Shown piece after piece: positions 7,831 to 15,499 of a DNA stretch of 19,043 bases. The notes under the pieces are model-generated. The model saw nothing but the letters and a program-made list of their open reading frames with translations. It searched no databases and had not been told where the DNA came from. Position 1 is the stretch's first letter, and each line of letters starts with the position of its first letter. A program made the position numbers and the translations under genes. Source of the stretch: CAYMWF01 sp964394085 [NCBI: uncultured Gemmatimonadota bacterium] (GTDB taxonomy: Bacteria; GCA-2686955; CAYMWF01); NCBI GenBank assembly GCA_964394085.1, contig CAYMWF010000092.1, forward strand, positions 1-19,043, in the 5' to 3' direction.

Positions 7831-9401
7831 CTGTGAAGCTCTCCGATCAAATCATCTGCAAGCTTGGTAATTTGCGCTTCCGACTTTCCGAAAGCCTCCC
7901 ATCCCGCCGCAGAATAGTTGTCTCCCATCCCATAACCGGTTTTCGGGGTTGTCTGCCGCTGAGCGATGACTGCACCGGACGCGAGGTTGAATATTTCCAG
8001 GTTGACCCGGCAAGTGGCGTTTACCATTCCCAGATCACCTATCGGGCCTATTTTTTCTGCGACGGCAAGAATTCTGAACAGGAAGTCAGCATGCTTATTT
8101 TTCGCTTCGGTCAGGAGTTTCTGAAGATCGCCATTTTCCTGAGCGTATAGGTCGACAACCTGCATATCCCTCGCAATCAGACGTGTTCTCACGCTGGCAG
8201 CGATATTATCGATGTTGCCATTTCCACCGATATTGTCGAAACTCACGGTCAGCGCAATGGTAAGTGCTTTGTTGAATTCCAGCAGGCAGAACGGCATAGT
8301 CGGTATATGCAACCGTTCAAGGCCAGGCAGTCGGGTTTCATCAATTGTAACCTTCATTTCAGCACGACTGACAGAAGGGTCGACCCGGTCCACCTTGAAT
8401 TGCAGTTCGCCGTAAGAACCGGTCGTCAAATCACTGCTTACAGAGCCGCCGCCTGACATGAATTCAGCTTTTAACGGTAGATTATTTACGGACCGTTTGC
8501 CGGTGCCGCTGGTGTAGTTTACATAAAGGAGCGGTTCACTCCTTACATGGCCCGACGCATCATAGACATATGAACCATTCCCTGAAACCGCCATCTCGAA
8601 ATTCCCGATTATCTGTTTCAGTTCCGATTCGATATGTGTCCTGTAGTCCTCGGGATTGCCGTCATGATCGATATCTCCGCGGACCGGCATTCCGCCCAGA
8701 ACATCATCCATGGTGTGTAAAGCATCGAGGTAACGATCCATCGCCATCTTCATGTTCCCCTCGACGGTGGATGAAATCGCATCATCTACATACTGCATCA
8801 CGATCTGTTTCTTACTCTTCAGGGCTTTTCTGACATCCTGATCATATTTGTCTTTAGAGATGTAAACTATGCAGGTAACCAACCCGACTTCAGGATAATC
8901 AAGATATGTATCAAGTTCATGCCCGCTTAATACGATATTTGTGTAAGTTTCTATATTCTTTCTTATTTTCTCCTCAATTTCTTCTTCGTAGCTTCTGTCG
9001 GTCTCTTTCTTTGTGCCAGTTAACTCTACGTTAATGGTTGCTCTAACTTTCACCCGGATTTTTTCAGCAAGGCTTGTTCTAGCGTAACCCTTTGCTTTTT
9101 CAATCGATTCACCAAGATCAACATCCTCGATTAATCTGGCAAACGATTCACCGAAGTAGAGCGTATCGTCAGTTTTTATAGAATGTATCGCAGACTGGGT
9201 TTTCAACCGCTTCGCCTGCTCCCTGTCTTCTTTTTTGCGCTGCTCCGCTTTTTCAGCAGCTCTTGATGATATTCCGGGGGAAACAGAGCCTTTCCTGTGA
9301 TTACATGAACAGGCCGCCATGCAGACCAGGGAGATCATTGCCAGCAATACAGGAATGCGGAACCTAGCTTTCGCAGCTGAGTTTCTCTTAACATATTTCA
9401 T
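7827..9401 (-). CDS. LPP20-like lipoprotein
   Basis: 524 residues from the ATG at 9401, preceded by GGAGG at good spacing. The N-terminus is basic, then hydrophobic, and ends in a lipobox-like MAAC, with C31 as the likely lipidated residue. A charged coiled-coil-like stretch follows (about 48-66), then a region resembling the LPP20/FlgT lipoprotein fold (about 75-190: repeated A-K-G-x-A helices, then a beta strand LVTCIVYIS). The middle (about 270-370) looks like a beta-rich domain, and the end (about 400-520) again resembles an LPP20/CsgG-like alpha/beta unit. Function is unknown. It sits 30 bases after the FHA membrane-protein gene and overlaps the zinc-ribbon/FHA gene by 4 bases, so it is probably the envelope component of this signalling unit. 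The domain names come from pattern resemblance only. Confidence 0.7.
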   Translation of the reverse strand: MKYVKRNSAAKARFRIPVLLAMISLVCMAACSCNHRKGSVSPGISSRAAEKAEQRKKEDREQAKRLKTQSAIHSIKTDDTLYFGESFARLIEDVDLGESIEKAKGYARTSLAEKIRVKVRATINVELTGTKKETDRSYEEEIEEKIRKNIETYTNIVLSGHELDTYLDYPEVGLVTCIVYISKDKYDQDVRKALKSKKQIVMQYVDDAISSTVEGNMKMAMDRYLDALHTMDDVLGGMPVRGDIDHDGNPEDYRTHIESELKQIIGNFEMAVSGNGSYVYDASGHVRSEPLLYVNYTSGTGKRSVNNLPLKAEFMSGGGSVSSDLTTGSYGELQFKVDRVDPSVSRAEMKVTIDETRLPGLERLHIPTMPFCLLEFNKALTIALTVSFDNIGGNGNIDNIAASVRTRLIARDMQVVDLYAQENGDLQKLLTEAKNKHADFLFRILAVAEKIGPIGDLGMVNATCRVNLEIFNLASGAVIAQRQTTPKTGYGMGDNYSAAGWEAFGKSEAQITKLADDLIGELHR

Positions 9402-9431
9402 ATTGAAACCTCCGTCACAGGGCCGGGAAAG

Positions 9432-11393
9432 TTACTTTTCTACTGAAGATACCGTATACTTGAATCCTCCTGATTCGAGAGTTTCTCCATTACCCGCCAG
9501 GTAACAACGATTATTGCTCCTGAAAAGCAGGATCCTTCCGCTGAAAAAGAAACCGGACGTAGCTTGCGGATCGCAATGGAGACCTTCAGACGTGAAAACG
9601 GCATGAATCGAAGAGGCCAGCAGGATGATACTCCCCTTTTCAGACTCGAGAAAGACACTTCCGACGTCTCCTGATTGTTCAGTATGTATATACACAGAAT
9701 ATTCCACAACACCTCCGAGCTCCAGTTTATCCCCTGTACTGAGCCGTGCTACTTCGATTTTTTCTCCATTGACAGTGGTTCCGTTGACGCTTCTCAGGTC
9801 TTCTGCAATCACCTTATCGTCTACTATACTCATCCTGAGGTGCCTCCTGCTGACCAGCTTATCCGTGACAGCGATATCCGGCTGATTTTCATCGGAACTT
9901 CTTCCGATGACAGCTGAAGTATCAAGAATCATCAGCACCTGTTCATCTGCATCAACACCCGAAAGCAGCAGCGAGCTTCGGGAGGAAGCAGAGTCTATCT
10001 TCAATCTCAAAATCGTCGCTTCTTTGGATTCTATGTTTATCTCGAGTGCGTTATCGAGGAGCTGCGATGCTTCTGAAATTTGCCCGTTCGTTATCTTCTG
10101 CTTCGCATCTTCGATCAAGCTTCTCTCTTCTTTCAAAGCAGCACTTATCTGTGCGAGTAAATTTCTGGCATCTTCGGAATCGGGAGCGCCTGCATAAAGT
10201 TCTTCACAAGATTTCCACGCACTCAACTGCTTGTTCTGTTCAACGAGACGCCTGCATGCCTGGAGCGCAGGGGCAAGTTCATCCAGACGCCGCTTCTTTT
10301 CCTCAAACTGCTTATATACCGATATCTCGCTTTGCAGTTCAGGGTTATACGGAAGAAGCCCCTTTATTTTATCAACATCATCCAGCGGTAGCAGATCAAC
10401 ACCGGAAAGACCTCTGGATTGCGCCTTTTCAATGATTTTTTTCAGCTTTAAACTCTCGACAAAAGCTTCCTGGGCCTTTTTAGGATTTCCACCGGTAAAA
10501 TCTTCGAGCCGCTCGCGGAAGGCAACCAGATCAGAATAATCAGGGAATAGTTTGAGCTGTGACTCCACCAACTGTCCAGCTGCGATAAAATGGCCGCTCG
10601 AAACAAGCTCCTCCAGCTTCTCCATGACACCGGGAAGATTGTTGAACCGGATTTTCAGGAACACCGAAATGCCCAGAATCCCCAGCAGGCTTGTACAAAA
10701 TAGAACCGCTCCTGTTATGCCGCATTTCTCGATAAGTCTTTCTCTTTTTTTAAGTTCGTCATTAGCAACCCTGATTTCCTCAAGCCTGACAGCATACTCA
10801 GCCGTCATTTGCTTGTTTCGCTTCTCTAATTCCAGTTTCTCTTTTTTCTCATCCGCAGGATGCAAAAAATCGCTGCTTATACTCAAAACATCCTTTCGTG
10901 TTATAATGTCACGGATTCTGAATATGATCCTACAGTTCCTACCCGGAGTTCTTTCCCACACGCATTTCGGAACGTAATCCGGTGCGGCACCAACAGATCC
11001 CTTTATAAGTTTCTCGGGATCATAGGGCCTTATGCCTTGATGTGCCCATATTTCGTTCAGCTTTCGAATGATCTCGTTCCCCTCTTTTGCTTCATCCTCT
11101 GTAACCAACACCTGCCACCCCTCATACTGGGCCAGAGCGATATAGCACCTTGAAACAAAATCGCCCAGGCTATTATCCGGCCCATTACTTGTTGATTGTG
11201 TAATCCTGGCAGTTTTTCCACTAAGGCCTTTATGCGTTGCCTGTTTGATGATCTCGTTCCCGATTTGAATCCAGGCCAAATCATAAGAGACATATTCTTC
11301 TATCTCAGCCAGGGCCGGTTGTTCCGGGATCGGCAGCTGCTGAACCGGACGTGCTTTTGCATACAGGTAGATAAGAGGTGGTACGATTGACAC
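9432..11393 (-). CDS. Membrane protein with helical repeats and C-terminal FHA domain (5' end probably frameshifted)
   Basis: 653 residues from a GTG at 11393 that has no ribosome site; the true start is probably the ATG at 11436 in another frame (see the separate entry). The visible protein has a hydrophobic N-terminus, an extracytoplasmic-looking region (about 20-180), a coiled coil (about 183-222) and a membrane helix (about 224-248). Then come helical, TPR-like segments (about 252-470, for example SGHFIAAGQLVESQL and NGQISEASQLLDNAL) and an FHA domain (about 485-570: VIGRSS, SRRHLR, SVNGTTVNG). A further beta-rich C-terminal stretch may be a second degenerate FHA-like unit. The FHA motifs are intact, so it should bind phospho-Thr and could recruit phosphorylated kinase to the membrane. 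It is the first gene of the operon leading to kinase 1. Confidence 0.85.
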   Translation of the reverse strand: MSIVPPLIYLYAKARPVQQLPIPEQPALAEIEEYVSYDLAWIQIGNEIIKQATHKGLSGKTARITQSTSNGPDNSLGDFVSRCYIALAQYEGWQVLVTEDEAKEGNEIIRKLNEIWAHQGIRPYDPEKLIKGSVGAAPDYVPKCVWERTPGRNCRIIFRIRDIITRKDVLSISSDFLHPADEKKEKLELEKRNKQMTAEYAVRLEEIRVANDELKKRERLIEKCGITGAVLFCTSLLGILGISVFLKIRFNNLPGVMEKLEELVSSGHFIAAGQLVESQLKLFPDYSDLVAFRERLEDFTGGNPKKAQEAFVESLKLKKIIEKAQSRGLSGVDLLPLDDVDKIKGLLPYNPELQSEISVYKQFEEKKRRLDELAPALQACRRLVEQNKQLSAWKSCEELYAGAPDSEDARNLLAQISAALKEERSLIEDAKQKITNGQISEASQLLDNALEINIESKEATILRLKIDSASSRSSLLLSGVDADEQVLMILDTSAVIGRSSDENQPDIAVTDKLVSRRHLRMSIVDDKVIAEDLRSVNGTTVNGEKIEVARLSTGDKLELGGVVEYSVYIHTEQSGDVGSVFLESEKGSIILLASSIHAVFTSEGLHCDPQATSGFFFSGRILLFRSNNRCYLAGNGETLESGGFKYTVSSVEK

Positions 11394-11436
11394 AGCTGAA
11401 ACTAATATCAGAACGAACGATCCTTATCTTTTTCAT
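11394..11436 (-). other. Probable out-of-frame true start of the FHA membrane protein
   Basis: An ATG at 11436 has GGGAGA four bases upstream and reads MKKIRI..., but is in a different frame from the main gene. Removing one A near 11424-11430 would give a normal membrane-anchor start: MKKIGSFVLILVSAV running into SIVPPLIYLYAKA. In the main frame these hydrophobic codons are present but follow a TAA. This is either a one-base sequence error in an A-rich stretch or a real frameshift. Confidence 0.6.
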
Positions 11437-11578
11437 GCAATCTCCCGGAAGATGTTTAATTCTGTTGGAGCATCCAGATAAAACACTCTAGCTTTTTGTT
11501 TGATAACGGGCGGTAAATCTCGACTCATGCTGATTTTTTATACTTGATTCTGCCGACGAAAAAAGTGGTATTAGTATT

Positions 11579-12001
11579 TCAAAACTCATTGAGTAGAAAA
11601 GAAATACCCCGACCAGACAGAGAACTAAAAAGATTGTGAAGCTCCCTGCGCCAAGATCGGAGGGAGTTCTTGGCGTTCATTAAAGCTTTTTTAATTTCTA
11701 ACCGGTGATCATGCACAAGATAAACAGCCCCGAATCCGCCCTGACCGAGTTTACGCCTGATCTCGAAACGTTTGTCTATGATGAAGCCTTCAGGCAAGTG
11801 TTCCGGACGTGCCCGGTCGTACCCGCTGCTGTCGCGGTTGACCGTTTGTCCAGAAGGTTCCACGGAATGGCCGGCAATACTACTCAAATCAACGTCAGTG
11901 CCGGTTCTCTTTTCAGCCGGTTCGGTAGCCACCACGGACCTGCCGCACTCAGGGCAGAGTTTCCAACCCACCTCGAGTTCCCTGCCGCATAAACATTTCA
12001 A
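11579..12001 (-). pseudogene. Broken fourth receptor-kinase gene (N-terminal remnant)
   Basis: Starts at a TTG (12001) with GGGAG seven bases upstream, the same arrangement as kinase 2. The product matches the kinase N-termini through the zinc ribbon (C3, C5, C16, C19), the linker PEHLPEGFIID and the glycine loop GQGGFGAVY. Homology stops at residue ~107 (KKAL), just before the position of the catalytic Lys; the remaining ~33 residues are unrelated and come from reading through the hairpin element at 11641-11682. Kinase activity is therefore impossible. In kinase 1 a related hairpin element lies beyond the 3' module (2760-2800), so one internal deletion from the kinase beta-3 strand to that element would explain the remnant. 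A short zinc-ribbon product could still be made. Confidence 0.85.
11641..11682. repeat. Short hairpin element, second copy
   Basis: Resembles 2760-2800, sharing CCCTGCGCCAA and AGGGAGTTCTT. Here the inverted repeats are CTCCCT/AGGGAG and CGCCAAGA/TCTTGGCG. It lies at the deletion boundary of the broken kinase, as the other copy lies downstream of kinase 1. Confidence 0.6.
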
Positions 12002-12029
12002 CTCAGGTCTCCCTATTTATCAGGCTGTA

Positions 12030-12163
12030 CTGCGACCAGGGGCTGCGCCCCTGGACCCCGTAGACGCCGACTCGCTTGTCTCGTCGCTTCCGGCTGCCGC
12101 CGGGCCCTGCCGGGCCGCGACGATTCCGCGAGCCGGCGTTTTTTATACAGCGCCCGGCAAGGT
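12030..12163 (-). repeat. DGR target 3' module, copy 2
   Basis: Follows kinase 2. It has the 8-bp hairpin at 12036-12054 and the branched structure, but lacks the outer ~80 bases shared by copies 1 and 3, and ends at the leader of the broken fourth kinase. Confidence 0.8.
12065..12138 (-). promoter_or_regulatory. Putative DGR target-recognition structure, copy 2
   Basis: The core 12082-12122 is identical to copy 1: closing stem CGTCGC/GCGACG and two hairpins with GGCA loops on the coding strand. An 11-bp outer stem (12065-12075 with 12128-12138) is complete except for one pair that is G-U on the minus-strand RNA but A-C on the plus-strand RNA, which favours a minus-strand fold. Confidence 0.5.
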
Positions 12164-15031
12164 CTAAGACGCTGACCTCACGAGGCGGAAGCCCAGGTAG
12201 TCGCGCGAATTGCCAGGCGAGGACCCGGAGCGATACGCAGACCGGCAGTACCCGGCGAGGCTGTACCAGCCGCCGCCACGGAAGACGCGGGTGGAACCAC
12301 CAGCCGGGGCAACAGGATCGGTTACAGAACCGCCTGGATAATCCTTAACATACCAATCCCAGCACCACTCCCATACATTACCGTGCATGTCATTCAGACC
12401 CCATGCATTCGGTTTCTTCCCCGCAACTTCATGAGTTTTATGACTACTATTGCCTGAATACCAACCAGCACGGCTCAAATCGCTATCTGAAGAACCGATA
12501 TTGAATCTGGTTGTTGTGCCTGCACGGCAGGCATACTCCCACTCAGCCTCAGTAGGCAACCGGTATCCATCAGCAGACCTGGTCCATGTGACACTCTCAC
12601 CGTTAATCTTGTAAGCAGAGGTCAATCCCTCTTTCTCGGAAAGATTGTTACAGTACTTCACAGCATCCAACCAGCTTACCCTTTCAACTGGGCAATCTTC
12701 ACCGCAATTGCTGAATCTACTCGGGTTGCCACCCATCACCACCCTCCACTGCGCTTGCGTTACTTCAGTCGCGGCCATGTAGAAGGGCTTCGTTATACGG
12801 ACCGTGTGCTGCCTCTCGTCATCGTACCGGTCCGGTTCCGAGGAAGGGCTCCCCATGCTGAATGTGCCGGATTTTATCATGACCATTAATGCGCCTACAC
12901 TGTTCCTGTAATTCTCGGGAAAGCCACTTACAACAAGTCCGATGGACGAACCTTTCTCCACCCAGCTCGATGCCGACGGAGACGTGTCTATCACCTTGCC
13001 CCTCGATATCGATTCGGAGTACCTGGTTTCTTGTTTGCCTGGCTTCAGTCCAGAAGAAGAAAGACGTTCTTTGGCTACCTCGACATCCAGGCCGCTAACG
13101 TCCGGAACGCTTGTGCCGGCAAGTGAAACAACCAAGGACACAGCAGAACCTTCCGGAGACTCGCCTGAAGATGGGCTGGAAGTAAGGACGATCCCAGGCT
13201 TTTCCTCTCCCCTGGAAAGCTTCCGATCGACCTTGCCTACGATGAACCCGGTATAAGCCAGAATCCTTTTCACCTCATCGAAGGTTTTTCCGGCAAGCTG
13301 CGGGACTTCTATCATGTGAATCCCTTTCGACACGAGAAGAGTGACAGCGCTACCCGCGCGCAACTCGGAAGGTCCGTCTTCAATGCCGATGACCGTGCCC
13401 GACTGAACGCTCGGATGATATTCGCTACGACTGGTTGCAGCAGTTAATCCTGCGCCCTCCACGGCAGCTGCCGCTTGATCTGGTACCAGACCAGAGACAG
13501 CCGGGACCTTTACCCACAGACGGTACATGTCGACTTCTACTGGTGAGCCTTTCCTAACTTCGCTCCCAGGCGCAGGACGGATCGATTTTACTGTGCTGTC
13601 CCGATCGCTCTTCGTCTTCACCTCGATTACTCTGTTTACCACGAGGCCGTTATCTCCAAGAAGGGAATTCGCAGTGCTGAACGACATACCGCGAACGTCT
13701 GGAATGATGATCATTCGGGGTGCGAGGATAATGGTTATAGCGCCCCAGGTGAAGAGGGCAAGGGAGGCGATGCCGAGGACTACTGCAAGAGTGCCACGAG
13801 GAACCTTGCTCCGACCGGCCGGATCAGCGGTTCGATCCAAATCGATGTCCTTGATCCCGCTTTCGGATTTCCTGCCGTTACGCCCGACATCATCTTCAGG
13901 GGGGACGCCCGCCGAATGTGTGTTTCCATCGGAGGGCGGGCTGCCTTCAGCATCGTTGCCATCGACAGCTCTCGTGATGATGGTTCTTCCGCTGGCACCA
14001 TCTCTGCCAGTGAAAGTCCGCGTCTCCAGGTCACTACGAAGTTCGGCCGCGCTTCGGTACCTGTCATGGTAGTCCTTTTCAAGACTCCTCAGAAGAACGT
14101 CGTTCAGCCAATCGCTGACACCTTCAATCCGGTCAGGCTCCTCGTTAAGGATCTGGTAGGATATGTTTCCCTTGTAGAAGGGGGGCTTCCCCGAAAGAAG
14201 TTCGTACATCGTGGCAGCAAGAGCGTAAAGATCGCTCTCCGTGCCGACATCCTGGCCCCTGAGCTGCTCCGGCGACATGTACAGCTCGGTTCCTGAGGAG
14301 GATGACCGGGCCACGCGGCTCGCAGTGGTCCGGATAGACTCCGCTATGCCGAAATCCATTACTTTTACTTCTCCGTCAGGAGTCAAAATAATATTCTGGG
14401 GTTTTATGTCGCGATGGATTATCCGCTTTGAATGAGCATGCCTAAGAGCCCTGCAAACGTCACTCCCGTACCGGATGACATCATTTTCTGGAACTTTTCG
14501 GCCCTCAGCCTCGAACTTCAATTGTGCCAGGCTCTTGCCCGGCACGTATTCCATGTCGATGTACTTAAGCTGTCCCTCGTCGTGAAACCCGAAGACCCTG
14601 ACTATGAGAGGATGGTTTAGGAGGATGAGCGTTCTGCATTCATCCCTAAGGTCGGCAAGTGCCTCAGGGTCTTCAGCCATGAGCACGGGCAGAACCTTCA
14701 GGGCCTTCTCAACATCCAGCTTCCTGTCTAACGCCAGGTAGACCGCTCCGAAACCGCCCTGGCCGAGTTTGCGCCTGATCTCAAAACGATTGTCTATGAC
14801 GAAACCTTCAGGGAGGTGTTCAGGGCTAGCCTGGCCGTACCCGCCGCCGTCTCTGCGAAGAGTTTTTTCGCCCGAAGCTTCAGGCCGGTTGGTTTCGTCG
14901 TTACGAGTCACAGTGGAACCGGCTTCCATATCCACCGGTTCGGCAGCCGGCCCGGTGGCCACTGCAGGCCTGCCACAATCAGGGCAGAATTTCGAATCTA
15001 CCTCAAGCTCTTTCCCGCAGACACAGTTCAA
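12164..15031 (-). CDS. DGR-diversified transmembrane Ser/Thr kinase 2 (zinc ribbon-kinase-TM-4xPASTA-FGE/SUMF1)
   Basis: 955 residues, the same length as kinase 1, from a TTG at 15031 supported by AAGGAG seven bases upstream and by the N-terminal alignment. Zinc ribbon (C3, C5, C17, C20); kinase domain about 77-335 with K112, HRD D208, DFG D226 and SPEQLRG; one membrane segment about 412-436; four PASTA repeats about 437-703; FGE/SUMF1-type domain about 708-955. The kinase core, PASTA and FGE parts are close to kinase 1, while the juxtamembrane linker (about 340-410) differs. The extreme C-terminus is VR2, the most heavily changed of the three. It lies directly downstream of the template repeat in the order RT, TR, target gene, so it may be co-transcribed with the retroelement. 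All catalytic motifs look intact. Confidence 0.95.
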   Translation of the reverse strand: MNCVCGKELEVDSKFCPDCGRPAVATGPAAEPVDMEAGSTVTRNDETNRPEASGEKTLRRDGGGYGQASPEHLPEGFVIDNRFEIRRKLGQGGFGAVYLALDRKLDVEKALKVLPVLMAEDPEALADLRDECRTLILLNHPLIVRVFGFHDEGQLKYIDMEYVPGKSLAQLKFEAEGRKVPENDVIRYGSDVCRALRHAHSKRIIHRDIKPQNIILTPDGEVKVMDFGIAESIRTTASRVARSSSSGTELYMSPEQLRGQDVGTESDLYALAATMYELLSGKPPFYKGNISYQILNEEPDRIEGVSDWLNDVLLRSLEKDYHDRYRSAAELRSDLETRTFTGRDGASGRTIITRAVDGNDAEGSPPSDGNTHSAGVPPEDDVGRNGRKSESGIKDIDLDRTADPAGRSKVPRGTLAVVLGIASLALFTWGAITIILAPRMIIIPDVRGMSFSTANSLLGDNGLVVNRVIEVKTKSDRDSTVKSIRPAPGSEVRKGSPVEVDMYRLWVKVPAVSGLVPDQAAAAVEGAGLTAATSRSEYHPSVQSGTVIGIEDGPSELRAGSAVTLLVSKGIHMIEVPQLAGKTFDEVKRILAYTGFIVGKVDRKLSRGEEKPGIVLTSSPSSGESPEGSAVSLVVSLAGTSVPDVSGLDVEVAKERLSSSGLKPGKQETRYSESISRGKVIDTSPSASSWVEKGSSIGLVVSGFPENYRNSVGALMVMIKSGTFSMGSPSSEPDRYDDERQHTVRITKPFYMAATEVTQAQWRVVMGGNPSRFSNCGEDCPVERVSWLDAVKYCNNLSEKEGLTSAYKINGESVTWTRSADGYRLPTEAEWEYACRAGTTTRFNIGSSDSDLSRAGWYSGNSSHKTHEVAGKKPNAWGLNDMHGNVWEWCWDWYVKDYPGGSVTDPVAPAGGSTRVFRGGGWYSLAGYCRSAYRSGSSPGNSRDYLGFRLVRSAS
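12177..12308 (-). repeat. DGR variable repeat VR2
   Basis: 132 bp, gap-free against TR. All 20 differences I count are at template adenines (to T, C or G), including a silent one in GGA to GGT. The template Asn positions read T, F, Y, L, Y, Y, S, S, N, R, D, Y. The 20 bases at the coding 3' end are unchanged. Confidence 0.97.
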
Positions 15032-15038
15032 CTGATAT

Positions 15039-15044
15039 CTCCTT
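15039..15044 (-). promoter_or_regulatory. Ribosome binding site fixing the TTG start of kinase 2
   Basis: AAGGAG on the minus strand, seven bases before the TTG at 15031. The broken fourth kinase has an equivalent GGGAG at the same distance from its TTG. Confidence 0.8.
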
Positions 15045-15283
15045 GATTGGGTTACTCAGGGGAATAGCCTGCGCTATGTCACGGACCGACCCCTCGCGAA
15101 TTGATGCGTATCGACAATGCTCCCCGCTTTCATTATTGCGCGGCAACAAGAGAGTCTATGTACGGGATTTCTGTTTATCTCTCCTGATATGTGCACTCCG
15201 GCCATTTTCGGAAGAAACCTACTAACCGCCGGAGCGCGGATTATTTTGTCTCCCAGAACGAGGAGAGCAGGCTGAACGGATGG
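15045..15283. other. Leader between template repeat and kinase 2
   Basis: I see no gene. A 7-bp inverted repeat CTCCGGC/GCCGGAG (15196-15202 and 15228-15234, 25-base loop) could belong to the template RNA. No convincing promoter or terminator was found, so read-through from the RT and TR into kinase 2 is possible. Confidence 0.5.
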
Positions 15284-15312
15284 GACAGCGTCTGTCCTTG
15301 CCGAGCGCTGTG
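15283..15312 (-). other. Inverted copy of the VR 3' flank, with terminal hairpin, beside the template repeat
   Basis: On the coding strand the bases just 3' of TR are the reverse complement of the bases just 3' of the VRs (3002-3033 in VR1), apart from two substitutions and a 2-base deletion. Both versions are bounded by CAGCG and CGCTG. The deletion creates a perfect hairpin, GGACAG/CTGTCC (15283-15288 and 15292-15297) with a 3-base loop, at the likely 3' side of the template. Confidence 0.8.
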
Positions 15313-15444
15313 CTCACGAGGCGGAAGCCCAGGTTGTTGTTCGAATTGCCAGGCGTGTTCCTGTTGCGATTCGCAGACCGGCAGTTCCTGGCGTTGCTGT
15401 TCCAGCCGCCGCCACGGTTGACGCGGTTGGATCCACCAGCCGGG
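15313..15444 (-). repeat. DGR template repeat (TR)
   Basis: Lies 55 bases after the RT stop, on the same strand. In the VR frame it carries 12 Asn codons (ten AAC, two AAT), the typical DGR template pattern that lets adenine mutation reach many residues while avoiding stops. Of 30 adenines in the 132 bp, 23 are changed in at least one VR; of the 102 other bases only one is. The invariant Cys codon TGC and the Gly/Trp/Arg scaffold codons contain few or no adenines. An open frame crosses it, but it is a template RNA rather than a protein gene. Confidence 0.97.
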
Positions 15445-15499
15445 TCACGATCTCCGTCCACCAATAAACGTAAAGCCATTATTCAGCTGCAATGCGAAT

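Noticed and set aside
12128-12145. Intrinsic terminator made of the outer stem plus T-run
   Set aside because: The T-run follows the stem on the plus strand, where no gene is transcribed toward it; on the minus strand it is an A-run before the stem.
13527-14072. Plus-strand open frame of 181 codons
   Set aside because: Antisense to the linker, membrane and first PASTA region of kinase 2; no domain features.
15222-15479. 85-residue Asn-rich open frame over the template repeat
   Set aside because: It is the TR read as protein; the Asn codons reflect template design, the segment lacks the rest of an FGE domain, and there is no supported start.
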